This document shows positions 43,367 through 51,890 of a stretch of DNA of 64,000 nucleotides, piece by piece; position 1 is the stretch's first letter, and the number at the start of each line of letters is the position of its first letter. The position numbers and the translations under genes are program-made. The DNA lies in assembly GCA_903924205.1 (NCBI GenBank), contig CAIYAP010000006.1, forward strand, positions 42,567 to 106,566, read 5' to 3'. The DNA comes from an uncultured Actinomycetes bacterium. Lineage in GTDB: Bacteria; Actinomycetota; Acidimicrobiia; Acidimicrobiales; RAAP-2. Under the pieces are notes generated by a model. That model was not told where the DNA came from and did no database searches. It saw nothing but the letters and a program-made list of their open reading frames with translations.

Positions 43367-44348
43367 ATTTCGCGGCAAAGACGGCAGCAATTTTCCGGTC
43401 GCACCACGTGGCGATCGCATTTCCACATTCAACTTCTTGATCGGGGCTGAGGCGTGTATTCGCCACGCGATAGAGCGACCGCGGGTGGCGGTCATGCCAG
43501 AACTGTCCGGATGCGGGTTCGCCGTCGGCTTGCCCCGCCAGCCATACCAGGGTGTCCGCACCTTGGTCGGGGCTACGCAGCAGTGGGCCCATGACTTTTG
43601 AAAAGAGGGGGAGACCGTCATCGACACCCGGGGTGTCGACCCAGCCAGGGTGAACCACGTGAAATCCACGACCCGTAGAGCCGTAGCGGCGTGTCCAGTA
43701 TTGGGAGAGCAGTGTTTGTGCTCGCTTGGCGCGTGCGTACGCCACCGAACCTGAGTACCCGGTAGCGGTCATTTCGAGAGCATCGACATTGGCCCGCTGG
43801 GTGTACATCCCGCCAGAGGACATCGTGATCACCCGTCCGGTGGACGCCAATGTCCCCGACGCCAGTAGAGCCTCGGTTAACAGGTAGGGATTGAGCAAGT
43901 GTGTGGCAACGGTGGTCTCGACACCCTCACTCGTGAGGGTGAAATCGCTCAGCAGGGCCCCCGCGTTATGCACCAGCACATCGATACGAAAATCACTCAA
44001 TCTGAGCTCGGCAGCGAGCGCGCGGGTGTCGTGACAGCGCGAGAAATCGCAGAGATGAGAATGTACGTCACCTTCAGAGACGGCAGCTACTTGGTGTTCG
44101 GCGTTTCTGAGTTTTTGGGGGTTACGTCCGACGAGGTGCACGTGAGCACCGAGGCGGGCCATGCGCAGCGCGGCGGCGAGGCCAATTCCCGATGTGGCAC
44201 CCGTGATAACCACGCGTCGTCCCACGAGGTGCTCGGGATCAGCCCACTCCTCGCCCTGCGCCCGCAGGGAGCTACCAATTTTCGTGAAGCTCCCGACGAC
44301 CGATGCCTCTAAAGCGCGATCAACGAGTGTGGACCAGCGACGGCTCAC
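43365..44348 (-). CDS. Short-chain dehydrogenase/reductase
   Basis: 327 aa classical SDR with a 40-residue N-terminal extension. Cofactor motif VVITGATSGIGLAAALRMA (about residue 46), VHNAGALLSDF (about 126), catalytic Ser in VITMSSGGMYT and the YxxxK equivalent YARAKRAQTLL (about 203). The ending contains PDQGADTLVWLAGQ, as in DHRS12/retinol-dehydrogenase-like SDRs. Lipophilic alcohol or ketone substrate presumed. Overlaps the upstream SRPBCC gene by 4 nt, suggesting a shared lipid substrate. Confidence 0.9.
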   Translation of the reverse strand: MSRRWSTLVDRALEASVVGSFTKIGSSLRAQGEEWADPEHLVGRRVVITGATSGIGLAAALRMARLGAHVHLVGRNPQKLRNAEHQVAAVSEGDVHSHLCDFSRCHDTRALAAELRLSDFRIDVLVHNAGALLSDFTLTSEGVETTVATHLLNPYLLTEALLASGTLASTGRVITMSSGGMYTQRANVDALEMTATGYSGSVAYARAKRAQTLLSQYWTRRYGSTGRGFHVVHPGWVDTPGVDDGLPLFSKVMGPLLRSPDQGADTLVWLAGQADGEPASGQFWHDRHPRSLYRVANTRLSPDQEVECGNAIATWCDRKIAAVFAAK

Positions 44349-44776
44349 GGCTGCAGGGCCGCGCGCAGGTGCGGTGCAGCTTGCCGGCCGAAGTGATTGA
44401 TGGAGAGATGGAAGAAGGGATCGAGCGCCCTCGCCAGTCCGCGCCCCGTCAACGTCGCTTCGTAGGCCACCTCAACTCCCGACGGCCCCTCGGAAATTCG
44501 AACGATGTCTTGCGAAACGAACAGGGGACTGTCAGCTCGCAGGGTGACCGAACGTCCGGGTGTCAATTCCGTGACGTGGTAGGTGAGATCGAGTTCACGA
44601 CCCGAGAAGCTCAGGATGACGCGAAACGAACTTCCCACGCGAATATCGCCATCATCGAGTCGTGTCACCGATGAAATGGAGGGATCCCACGTCTTCGCGT
44701 TACGCATATCGGCCAGATAGGACAGTGCGTCGGTGCTGGTAAGAGTGGTGGGAGCGGTAAAAGAAAAGCGGGCCAT
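44345..44776 (-). CDS. SRPBCC-family protein
   Basis: 143 aa from the ATG at 44776 (MARFSFTAPT), with AGGAGG 6 nt upstream. Helix-grip fold pattern: STDALSYLADMRNAKTWDP, VGSSFRVILSFSGRELDLTY and a C-terminal amphipathic helix FFHLSINHFGRQAAPHL. Probable hydrophobic-ligand binding. Co-transcribed with the SDR gene. Confidence 0.82.
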   Translation of the reverse strand: MARFSFTAPTTLTSTDALSYLADMRNAKTWDPSISSVTRLDDGDIRVGSSFRVILSFSGRELDLTYHVTELTPGRSVTLRADSPLFVSQDIVRISEGPSGVEVAYEATLTGRGLARALDPFFHLSINHFGRQAAPHLRAALQP

Positions 44777-44879
44777 GAAAGTCCTCCTGCATAAATGACG
44801 ATTCACTCGCCTCGCCCAGAGTAGGCACCCGCGCTGCGCTGAGGTGCGTCAGGTCTCTCTCCGTGGGGAACTAGTTGCG

Positions 44880-44885
44880 TAGGCT
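44880..44885 (+). promoter_or_regulatory. -10 element (TAGGCT), leaderless esterase gene
   Basis: TAGGCT followed by 6 nt and the ATG at 44892. Confidence 0.58.
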
Positions 44886-44891
44886 CCTGTC

Positions 44892-45815
44892 ATGAGCCAA
44901 CTTCACCCCGACTTTCAGGCGGTTGTCGACTTCTTGGCCGGCAGCCCCGCTCCGCACCCTCGCGAAACCTCCATCGAGGAACGACGCGCCGCTCACCTCG
45001 CCGCGTCCGCATTGACCGAGACGGCGCCGGTCGAGATGGCCGAGGTACGAGACATCGTGCTCACGGGAGGTCTCGCGGCCCGCCTATACACGCCATTTAA
45101 TGATGCAGGCCAAGGCCTGACGGTCTATTTCCATGGTGGGGGATTCGTACTGGGAACCCTCGACAGCTACGACGGTCTCGCTCGCCATCTCGCCGATGCT
45201 TTCGCCACTCCGGTGATGTCGGTCGAGTATCGACTCGCTCCCGAACACGTTTTTCCCGCCGCGGTCGATGACGTCATCGCGGCCACTCGCAGCATCGCCC
45301 AGGATCGAGAATTGTGGGGTCTGGCGGGGCGCCGACTAGTCGTCGCGGGGGATTCGGCGGGCGGCATGTTGGCTGCGGTGGCCGCCCAAGAACTTCGTGG
45401 GTCCGGCGTCGTTGATATTCAAGTGCTTCTGTATCCCACCCTCGGACCCGAATTGGTCACCGATTCAGCTCACCGTTTTGCCACGGGGTACATCCTGGAA
45501 ATGGACCACTTGCACTTTCACTATCGCGAATATCTCGGCACGTGGACTGACCACACCGATTCGCGCATTACGCCACTTTTGGCTGACCACCTCGAAAATA
45601 TGCCGACCACCATCATCGTCGTTGCCGAGTGTGACCCTCTTCGTGATGAAGCGGTGACTTATGCCGGTCTGCTGGAGCATTACGGCACCCATGTTGATCT
45701 TCTTGAAGCTAAGGGCATGGTGCACTCATTCTTCAAGATGGGTGGAATTTGCGCCGACGTGGCGGACGAATTCCGAATTCTCGGTGAACACGTCCGATCG
45801 GCCATCCTCCGATGA
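44892..45815 (+). CDS. Alpha/beta hydrolase, hormone-sensitive lipase family (2)
   Basis: 307 aa. HGGG motif in VYFHGGGFVLGTLDS (about residue 79), SVEYRLAPEHVFPAAVDD, and nucleophile elbow VVAGDSAGGMLAAVAA (serine about 157). Triad aspartate in VAECDPLRDE and histidine in GMVHSFFKMGG. Same family as the gene at 26229 but clearly diverged. Its end overlaps the sulfatase start by 4 nt, so an ester-plus-sulfate-ester degradation pair is plausible. Confidence 0.9.
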   Translation: MSQLHPDFQAVVDFLAGSPAPHPRETSIEERRAAHLAASALTETAPVEMAEVRDIVLTGGLAARLYTPFNDAGQGLTVYFHGGGFVLGTLDSYDGLARHLADAFATPVMSVEYRLAPEHVFPAAVDDVIAATRSIAQDRELWGLAGRRLVVAGDSAGGMLAAVAAQELRGSGVVDIQVLLYPTLGPELVTDSAHRFATGYILEMDHLHFHYREYLGTWTDHTDSRITPLLADHLENMPTTIIVVAECDPLRDEAVTYAGLLEHYGTHVDLLEAKGMVHSFFKMGGICADVADEFRILGEHVRSAILR

Positions 45816-47254
45816 ATGTCCTCTTCTTCACTCTCGATCAATTCCGCGCCGATGCTTATCGCGCGGCAGGAAATCGCTTCATCGAGACGCCCACTCTCGA
45901 CCGTTGGGCTCGCCAAGGAATTCGACTGACGCAGCATTACTCGCAGGCGGCCCCATGCTCACCGGGACGCGCAGCCCTGTACACCGGCACCTACCAGATG
46001 AACAATCGTGTGGTAGCTAACGGCACGCCCGCTCCGCGCGGCTTGGCCAATATCGCCACCGTTCTTCGCGATGCCGGCTACGACCCCACTCTCTTTGGCT
46101 ACACCGATCAGGGCGTCAATCCCGATCGGGCGGTAGGAAACGATGATCCGCGCTTGGACAACTACGACGGCGTTCTCGAGGGCATGTCAGTGGGCCTCTA
46201 CATGTCAGAAGATCAGGGCCCCTGGGTGCGCGAACTTCGTGCGCGCGGTCACGTGATTCCCGCGAACGCCACGTGGCACGATGTTCTCGACACTGAATCT
46301 CAGCGTCCGGCGGCAGACTCGCTCACGGCCTTCGTTACCGATCGATTCTTGCAATGGTTAGACCGGCAGTCATCGGGCTGGGCCGCGCACGTCAGTTATT
46401 TGCGGCCACACCCGCCCTATGCCGCAGCGGGGGAGTATTCGCGAATGGTCGACCCCGCCAGCGTCGAACTCCCCATTTCGCCCATTCCTCTAGAAAACCG
46501 AGACCCACTCTTTCAAGTGGTGTCGCACATGGATGCGACGGCCGCGCCGAGTAGCGAAGAGGGGCTACGCCACATGATGGCGCAGTACTACGGCATGATC
46601 GCCGAGTTAGACGCTCAGCTGGCTCGTATTTCCGACGCCCTCATTCAGCGCCACGAAGATGACGACACGCTCATCGTGGTGGTCGCTGACCACGGTGAGC
46701 AACTGGGTGATCACGGCCTGAAGGAGAAGCTGGCCTACTTCCCGCAGAGCTATCACATCGTGGGCATCTGGCGAGACCCTCGGCGCGAGCCGGGCGTCGT
46801 TGACGCCTTCACGGAAAATGTTGACATTCTTCCGACGCTGGCGCAGGCCGTGGGCGTGGATATCCCCCGCAGCTGTGATGGCGAATCCCTCTATCGTCTC
46901 TTCGAGAATCCCGACGCGCCGTGGCGGCGCTACGCGCACTACGAATGGGATTGGCGATACGTCTTCATCGGTGAACGCACGCCGCGGTGGCCGAACGACC
47001 GCCGGCTGTCAGAAGCCAATCTCGCCGTATCCGTGGGTCGCGATGCCGCTTTTGTCCAGTTTGGTGACGGAACCTCTCTGGCCTTCGACGTGGCCGCCGA
47101 CCCCACATGGCGAACACCGCTCACCGATCCCGTGCGCATTCTGGAAATCGCTGGCGATTTACTGCAATGGCGCCAAGTTCATCTCAATAGAGACTTCACC
47201 GACATGCTGCTAACACCACAGCGATCGGGTCACTGGCCCTCATTGGTCAAATGA
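45812..47254 (+). CDS. Type I sulfatase (formylglycine-dependent) family protein
   Basis: 480 aa, cytoplasmic by sequence (no signal peptide). N-terminal metal site NVLFFTLDQFRADA, formylglycine motif CSPGR at about residue 49 (CxPxR) followed by AALYTGTYQ, then the second metal cluster in VVADHGEQLGDHGLKEKLAY (about 290). Would hydrolyse a sulfate ester after conversion of the cysteine to formylglycine. No formylglycine-generating enzyme gene is in the window. Phosphonate monoester hydrolase is an alternative within this superfamily. Confidence 0.87.
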   Translation: MNVLFFTLDQFRADAYRAAGNRFIETPTLDRWARQGIRLTQHYSQAAPCSPGRAALYTGTYQMNNRVVANGTPAPRGLANIATVLRDAGYDPTLFGYTDQGVNPDRAVGNDDPRLDNYDGVLEGMSVGLYMSEDQGPWVRELRARGHVIPANATWHDVLDTESQRPAADSLTAFVTDRFLQWLDRQSSGWAAHVSYLRPHPPYAAAGEYSRMVDPASVELPISPIPLENRDPLFQVVSHMDATAAPSSEEGLRHMMAQYYGMIAELDAQLARISDALIQRHEDDDTLIVVVADHGEQLGDHGLKEKLAYFPQSYHIVGIWRDPRREPGVVDAFTENVDILPTLAQAVGVDIPRSCDGESLYRLFENPDAPWRRYAHYEWDWRYVFIGERTPRWPNDRRLSEANLAVSVGRDAAFVQFGDGTSLAFDVAADPTWRTPLTDPVRILEIAGDLLQWRQVHLNRDFTDMLLTPQRSGHWPSLVK

Positions 47255-47287
47255 GAAATTTCTCATTAATTTGAGTAGCATCCTCAA
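47250..47287 (+). promoter_or_regulatory. Two adjacent palindromes before the amino-acid ABC operon
   Basis: AATGAGAAATTTCTCATT (47250-47267) is an 18-bp perfect palindrome overlapping the sulfatase stop; TTGAG-TAGCATC-CTCAA follows at 47271-47287. Both have TGAG/CTCA half-sites, suggesting a repeated operator 65-100 nt before the transporter start. Confidence 0.5.
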
Positions 47288-47350
47288 TGATTTCGTGCTA
47301 AAACTTACACACCGCTGATAAGGGCGGCACCAAACACAGGGGAGACGCGA

Positions 47351-48253
47351 ATGAACCGTAAGGGTCTAATTCGTACCGGAGCGATGTTTAGCTCCATCAT
47401 GCTGGCGACCACCGTAGCCGTGACGGCAGGGGCGTCGACGCACGCACATTCCACACCAGTTGCGACGAAGAATGCCGCTGCTGCCGCACTTGTTCCCTCG
47501 TCGTACAAGGGTAAGACCCTGATCGCGGCGACCGACGCGTCGTATCCGCCGGACGAGTTCATCTCGACTGATGGTTCCACCATCGTGGGTTTTGACATTG
47601 ACCTTATTAAGGCCATTGGCACCACCTTGGGTGTTCCGGTGCAGAGCCAGAACATCAGCTTCGACACCATCTTGGGTGGCATCCAGTCTGGTCAGTACGA
47701 CATCGGAAACTCGTCGTTCACGGACACGAAGACTCGTGAGGCCAGTGTCAACTTTGTGGACTACTTCACTGCCGGTGAGGCTTTCTACGTAAAGTCCGCG
47801 ACCAAAACGTCCTTCACCACCCTGGCGTCGTTGTGCGGCTACAAGGTGTCGGTGGAAGCCGGAACCACTGAAGAGGCCGATGCGCAGGCCCAGGCTCCCA
47901 AGTGCCCGAGCAACAAGCACCTGACGATTCACTCCTACCAAGACCAGAACTCCGCTAACACGGCAATCTTGTCGGGCCAAGACAACGTTGGTTTTGTCGA
48001 CTCACAGGTGGCGGGCTACATCGTCGCGCAGTCGAACAAGCAGTTCAAGCTGTCGGGCAAGCCGTTCGCGATCGCCCCGTACGGCATCACCACGGCGAAG
48101 ACCACCGCGGGACTCGGGTTCGCCAAGGCGATCCAGGCTGCCGTCAAGGTCCTCATTGGTAACGGTGTGTACAAGGCGATTTTGACCAAGTGGGGCGTAG
48201 CCGCTGGTTCGGTGACTGCCGCGAAGGTCACTCTCAACGGAGCCAAGAGCTAA
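47351..48253 (+). CDS. Amino-acid ABC transporter substrate-binding protein
   Basis: 300 aa family 3 periplasmic-binding-type protein. N-terminal signal peptide (NRKGLIRTGAMFSSIMLATT) without a lipobox cysteine, so release or non-lipid anchoring is likely. Core begins LIAATDASYPPDEFI, then FDIDLIKAIG, NSSFTDTKTREASVNFVDYF and YGITTAK, the usual polar-amino-acid ligand frame. Codon use looks strongly biased to C/G-ending preferred codons, consistent with high expression. GGGGAGA precedes the ATG. Confidence 0.92.
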   Translation: MNRKGLIRTGAMFSSIMLATTVAVTAGASTHAHSTPVATKNAAAAALVPSSYKGKTLIAATDASYPPDEFISTDGSTIVGFDIDLIKAIGTTLGVPVQSQNISFDTILGGIQSGQYDIGNSSFTDTKTREASVNFVDYFTAGEAFYVKSATKTSFTTLASLCGYKVSVEAGTTEEADAQAQAPKCPSNKHLTIHSYQDQNSANTAILSGQDNVGFVDSQVAGYIVAQSNKQFKLSGKPFAIAPYGITTAKTTAGLGFAKAIQAAVKVLIGNGVYKAILTKWGVAAGSVTAAKVTLNGAKS

Positions 48254-48280
48254 GACGCTCACGGCGTAACATCACTAACC

Positions 48281-49279
48281 ATGACGACGAACGGGGACGC
48301 ACCACTACAGGTCGTCCCCGTTCGTCATTATGGGCGTTGGCTGACCATGGCCCTGGTGGCCGTCGCGGCCGCCATGTTGATCAACACCTTGCTCTCGAAG
48401 GTGCCCACGGGACTCGAAGAATGCCATCAGGCAATTGTCAATGGGCACGCACATCAAGTGTGTGCGAGCACCATGCGCTGGCGTTTTTTCTGGGACGTGG
48501 TGGGCAATTACATCTTTGATGCCAGTCTTTTCCGTGGATTGTGGCTGACCCTGGAGCTCACCGTCTGTGCCATGGCCATCGGCATCACTCTCGGTGTCAT
48601 CACGGCGGTCATGCGCATGTCGCCAAATCGAATTGTGAGCTCCTCGGCGTGGCTCTTCACCTGGTTTTTCCGCGGTACGCCGGTTTATGTGCAAATTCTC
48701 TTCTGGTTCAACATTGCCTTCCTATATCCGACGATCCAATTCGGCATTCCCTTCGGACCACATTTCTTCACGGTCAACGTGCTTACCTTGTTCACCGGCT
48801 TTGTGGCCGCCCTGACCGCGCTGGGGCTAAACGAGGGCGCCTATATGAGCGAAATTGTTCGTGCGGGATTCAAGGCGGTCGATGAGGGGCAAATCGAGGC
48901 GGCCCAGGCATTGGGTATGACGCGACTTCAGACCATGTGGCGCATCACGTTGCCTCAAGCCATGCGCGTCATTATTCCGCCGACGGGCAACGAATTGATT
49001 TCGATGTTAAAGACGTCGTCTCTGGCGAGTGCCATCGCGGTAACGGAACTTCTCAAGAGCACGAGCAATATCGCGAGCCGCACCTTCCAAACGATGCAGT
49101 TGTTAATCGTGGCCTCGCTCTGGTATCTCACGGTGACCACCGTCTTATCTATTGGCCAGTTCTATGTCGAACGCCACTTCGCGAAGGGCTCGAGCCGCTC
49201 GACGCCGCCGACGCCATTACAACGGATCAAGCAAGACCTTCGTCGATTGGGATGGGGAAATCGAGAGGTGCGGTCATGA
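48281..49279 (+). CDS. Amino-acid ABC transporter permease
   Basis: 332 aa. An N-terminal extension with one helix (about residues 23-40) precedes the HisM-type five-helix domain starting about residue 90 ([16 protein letters not shown]). The ATPase-coupling loop is [20 protein letters not shown] (about 207-226). First 16 codons lie in a strong hairpin (see 48286). Overlaps the ATPase gene by 4 nt. Confidence 0.93.
   Translation: MTTNGDAPLQVVPVRHYGRWLTMALVAVAAAMLINTLLSKVPTGLEECHQAIVNGHAHQVCASTMRWRFFWDVVGNYIFDASLFRGLWLTLELTVCAMAIGITLGVITAVMRMSPNRIVSSSAWLFTWFFRGTPVYVQILFWFNIAFLYPTIQFGIPFGPHFFTVNVLTLFTGFVAALTALGLNEGAYMSEIVRAGFKAVDEGQIEAAQALGMTRLQTMWRITLPQAMRVIIPPTGNELISMLKTSSLASAIAVTELLKSTSNIASRTFQTMQLLIVASLWYLTVTTVLSIGQFYVERHFAKGSSRSTPPTPLQRIKQDLRRLGWGNREVRS
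48286..48326 (+). promoter_or_regulatory. Hairpin at the permease start
   Basis: GACGAACGGGGACG and CGTCCCCGTTCGTC form a perfect 14-bp stem with a 13-nt loop, beginning 3 nt inside the permease coding sequence. No T run follows, so mRNA stabilisation or reduced permease translation relative to the binding protein is more likely than termination. Confidence 0.7.
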
Positions 49280-50040
49280 CGACGCCCATGGTCGATGCGC
49301 GCGGCATATCGAAAAGTTTCGGATCGCTGCACGTTCTCTCGGGAGTCGATCTCACGGTGGAACGCGGCCAGGTGGCCTGCCTTATCGGCCCGTCGGGCAG
49401 TGGCAAGAGCACCTTTCTGCGCTGCATTAACCACTTGGAAAAGCACGATGCCGGGGAACTGCGGGTAGATGGTGCCTTGGTGGGCTATCGCCAGTCCGGC
49501 AACAAACTCTTTGAACTGAACGACCGTCAGATTTGCGCCGAACGCTCCCAGATCGGCATGGTCTTCCAGCGCTTCAATTTGTTTCCTCACCTCACGGCAT
49601 TGGAGAACATCACCATTGCGCCGCAGCGTGTACTTGGGAAGAAGGGGCCCGAGACCGTTCGCCGAGCGCATGAACTGCTCGAGCGCGTGGGACTGTCCGA
49701 TAAGGCATCGAGTTACCCCAGCCAATTGTCGGGTGGCCAGCAGCAGCGCGTGGCCATTGCGCGAGCTCTGGCCATGGACCCCAAGCTGATGCTTTTCGAT
49801 GAGCCAACGTCAGCGCTCGACCCCGAGTTAGTGGGTGAGGTACTCGATGTCATGCGAGACCTCGCCGAGTCGGGAATGACAATGGTGGTGGTGACTCACG
49901 AAATGGGCTTCGCGCGCGAGGTTGCCGATGTGGCGTATTTCCTAGACGAGGGCGTGGTACAAGAGTGGGGCAACCCTCGTGAGATGCTCGTCTCGCCGCG
50001 CACGCAACGCCTGGCCGGCTTCTTGTCCAAGGTGCTGTAG
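49276..50040 (+). CDS. Amino-acid ABC transporter ATP-binding protein
   Basis: 254 aa from the ATG at 49276; upstream frame is the permease. Walker [10 protein letters not shown] (about residue 36), Q-loop [16 protein letters not shown], signature [15 protein letters not shown] (about 152) and Walker [15 protein letters not shown] (about 173), switch His in [13 protein letters not shown]. Closest to GlnQ/HisP-type polar amino-acid importers. Its TAG overlaps the GTG of the next gene by one base. Confidence 0.95.
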   Translation: MTTPMVDARGISKSFGSLHVLSGVDLTVERGQVACLIGPSGSGKSTFLRCINHLEKHDAGELRVDGALVGYRQSGNKLFELNDRQICAERSQIGMVFQRFNLFPHLTALENITIAPQRVLGKKGPETVRRAHELLERVGLSDKASSYPSQLSGGQQQRVAIARALAMDPKLMLFDEPTSALDPELVGEVLDVMRDLAESGMTMVVVTHEMGFAREVADVAYFLDEGVVQEWGNPREMLVSPRTQRLAGFLSKVL

Positions 50041-51218
50041 TGCTCTGGGAGATCGACGGCGAATGTGCTGACGAGTCTCTGCCTCTCTACGGTCTTCGGG
50101 TTCTTGATTTCTCCCGGGTGTTAGCGGGGCCCCTCTGCGCCATGATTGCCGGAGACCTCGGTGCCGACGTCATCAAGGTGGAATCACCGGAGGGCGATCC
50201 CGTGCGCCACCTTGCCCCGCCGCGCTTCGGCGACGACGCGACGTACTATCTCGCGGTCAATCGCCACCGCCGAAATGTCATTGCCGACCTCACGAATCAA
50301 CATGATCGCGCCATCATCGAGACACTCCTCTCGGAGGCTGATGCGGTCGTCGAGAATTTTCTTCCGCACCAGGCGGCGGCTCTCGGTGTCACGTCATGGC
50401 GCGAGCAATTTCCCGATGTGGTGTGGGTGACGGTGTCGCCTGCCTCGAGTGGTGGTCCGTTGTCGGCGACTCCCGCCTTCGATTTACTCGCTCAAGCCCA
50501 ATCGGGACTCATGGGCGTGACTGGTGAGGCGGGCGGGGAACCCACCAAAGTGGGGGCGCCCGTCGCGGATGTCATTACGGGGCTCTACGCCGCCGTGGGA
50601 TTGCTGACGGGACTGTTGTCTCGTGCCCGCGGGGGAGCAACCCGCCATATCGAGGCGCCTTTGCTCGAAAGCACGATGACGGCTCTCGTGAACCAAGCGC
50701 AGGGTTACCTGGCCACCGGTGTGGAACCATTGCGTACGGGAAACGATCACCCGTCTATCGCTCCCTATGGCCCGGTACGCACCGCCGACGGTTTCATCCT
50801 TCTGGCGGTCGGGACTGATGCTCAATTCGCCAAGCTGGTGGAGCTTCTCGATAGGGATGTCTTGCGTGATCAGCGCTGGTCGTCAAACGCCGGCCGCGTG
50901 GGTGCCCGCGCGGAACTGCGAACCATTTTGGACGAGGTTTTCGCCAGCGATGTCACCGCATCCTGGGCTCGCCGTCTGAGTGACGCACGCGTACCCGCAT
51001 CGCCGATCGAAACGGTGTCCAGCGCATTTGCTCAACAGCAAATTGCCGACGGGGACTTCGTGGTTACGACCGAGTCGCCCGCGGGTGCGTTACGAATGAT
51101 GGCCTCGCCGCTCACGCTGGATGGGCGACGGCCCCTCGTTCGTCGCGGCCCCCGACGTTTCGGTCAGGACTCGGGGCTATTCGGGTTGTCGACGGCAGGT
51201 CCCGAGAACGAGTCGTAA
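50040..51218 (+). CDS. CaiB/BaiF family CoA transferase
   Basis: 392 aa class III CoA transferase. GLRVLDFSRVLAGPLCAMIA and GDLGADVIKVESPEGDPVR near the start contain the family aspartate region, followed by YYLAVNRHRRNVIADLTN and VVENFLPHQAA; mid-protein SGLMGVTGEAGGEPTKVGAP is typical of true transferases (formyl-CoA/succinyl type) rather than the racemase at 15466. Starts with GTG overlapping the transporter ATPase stop, so it is in the amino-acid uptake operon. Acceptor acid unknown. Confidence 0.9.
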   Translation: MLWEIDGECADESLPLYGLRVLDFSRVLAGPLCAMIAGDLGADVIKVESPEGDPVRHLAPPRFGDDATYYLAVNRHRRNVIADLTNQHDRAIIETLLSEADAVVENFLPHQAAALGVTSWREQFPDVVWVTVSPASSGGPLSATPAFDLLAQAQSGLMGVTGEAGGEPTKVGAPVADVITGLYAAVGLLTGLLSRARGGATRHIEAPLLESTMTALVNQAQGYLATGVEPLRTGNDHPSIAPYGPVRTADGFILLAVGTDAQFAKLVELLDRDVLRDQRWSSNAGRVGARAELRTILDEVFASDVTASWARRLSDARVPASPIETVSSAFAQQQIADGDFVVTTESPAGALRMMASPLTLDGRRPLVRRGPRRFGQDSGLFGLSTAGPENES

Positions 51219-51865
51219 GTCGCGAACGACGCGACGTCTTGACGGGTGAGTTTGGACAGTGCCTTTGTGGGCTCGCCCAAGGCCACCACGGCAGCGACGC
51301 CAAAACCCTCGGGGACATCGAAGAGGTCAAAGACGCGTTGCTCGTATCGCACCGCCATCGTCGTCATCACACCACCGAGCCCGCGGTCTCGAGCCGCCAG
51401 AATGATGTTCCAAACGAAGGGGTAAATCGATCCGCCGCCTGCAAACTGGTATCGCTCCAAGTCTCGGTCAAGGGCGGCGAGCAACGAGAGGTCGGCGAGC
51501 ACCAACAGCAATGCGGGAGCCTCGTGCAGGGTTTCGGCAAAGCCGTCGGGCTTGGAAATGGCGATGGCATCATCACGCTTTGCGGCGGCCACGGCGCGAT
51601 CGGCATCTGACGCCAAGGGCGAAAAGGGGATGAGTCCACCCAAGACGTGGGCGATGTAGTCGTGCCAGGTGTCGAGATAGATGTCGCGCAACGCGAGGCG
51701 CTTCGCCGGGTCCTCCACCACGATGACGCGCCACGCTTGTCGGTTGCCGCCACTGGGTGCGAATCGAGCATCATCGAGAATGCTCGCAATGCTGTCGCGG
51801 CTGATGACTCGGTCGGTAAACGTTCGAGTCGCGCCGGTGGTGCGAAGGGCGTGTCGTAATTCCAT
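51164..51865 (-). CDS. Nitroreductase family protein
   Basis: 233 aa FMN-binding fold. MELRHALRTTGATRTF at the start supplies the FMN phosphate arginines; DDARFAPSGGNRQAWRVIVVE (position about 31) and a late GLGGVMTTMA segment are family landmarks. Reduces nitro or quinone compounds with NAD(P)H, or another small substrate. Its last 18 codons overlap the convergent CoA transferase gene by 55 nt. Confidence 0.88.
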   Translation of the reverse strand: MELRHALRTTGATRTFTDRVISRDSIASILDDARFAPSGGNRQAWRVIVVEDPAKRLALRDIYLDTWHDYIAHVLGGLIPFSPLASDADRAVAAAKRDDAIAISKPDGFAETLHEAPALLLVLADLSLLAALDRDLERYQFAGGGSIYPFVWNIILAARDRGLGGVMTTMAVRYEQRVFDLFDVPEGFGVAAVVALGEPTKALSKLTRQDVASFATYDSFSGPAVDNPNSPES

Positions 51866-51871
51866 AGGCGC

Positions 51872-51877
51872 ACGGTA
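51872..51877 (-). promoter_or_regulatory. -10 element (TACCGT), leaderless nitroreductase
   Basis: Minus-strand TACCGT with 6 nt to the ATG at 51865. Confidence 0.5.
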
Positions 51878-51890
51878 GTGCGACCAGGAG

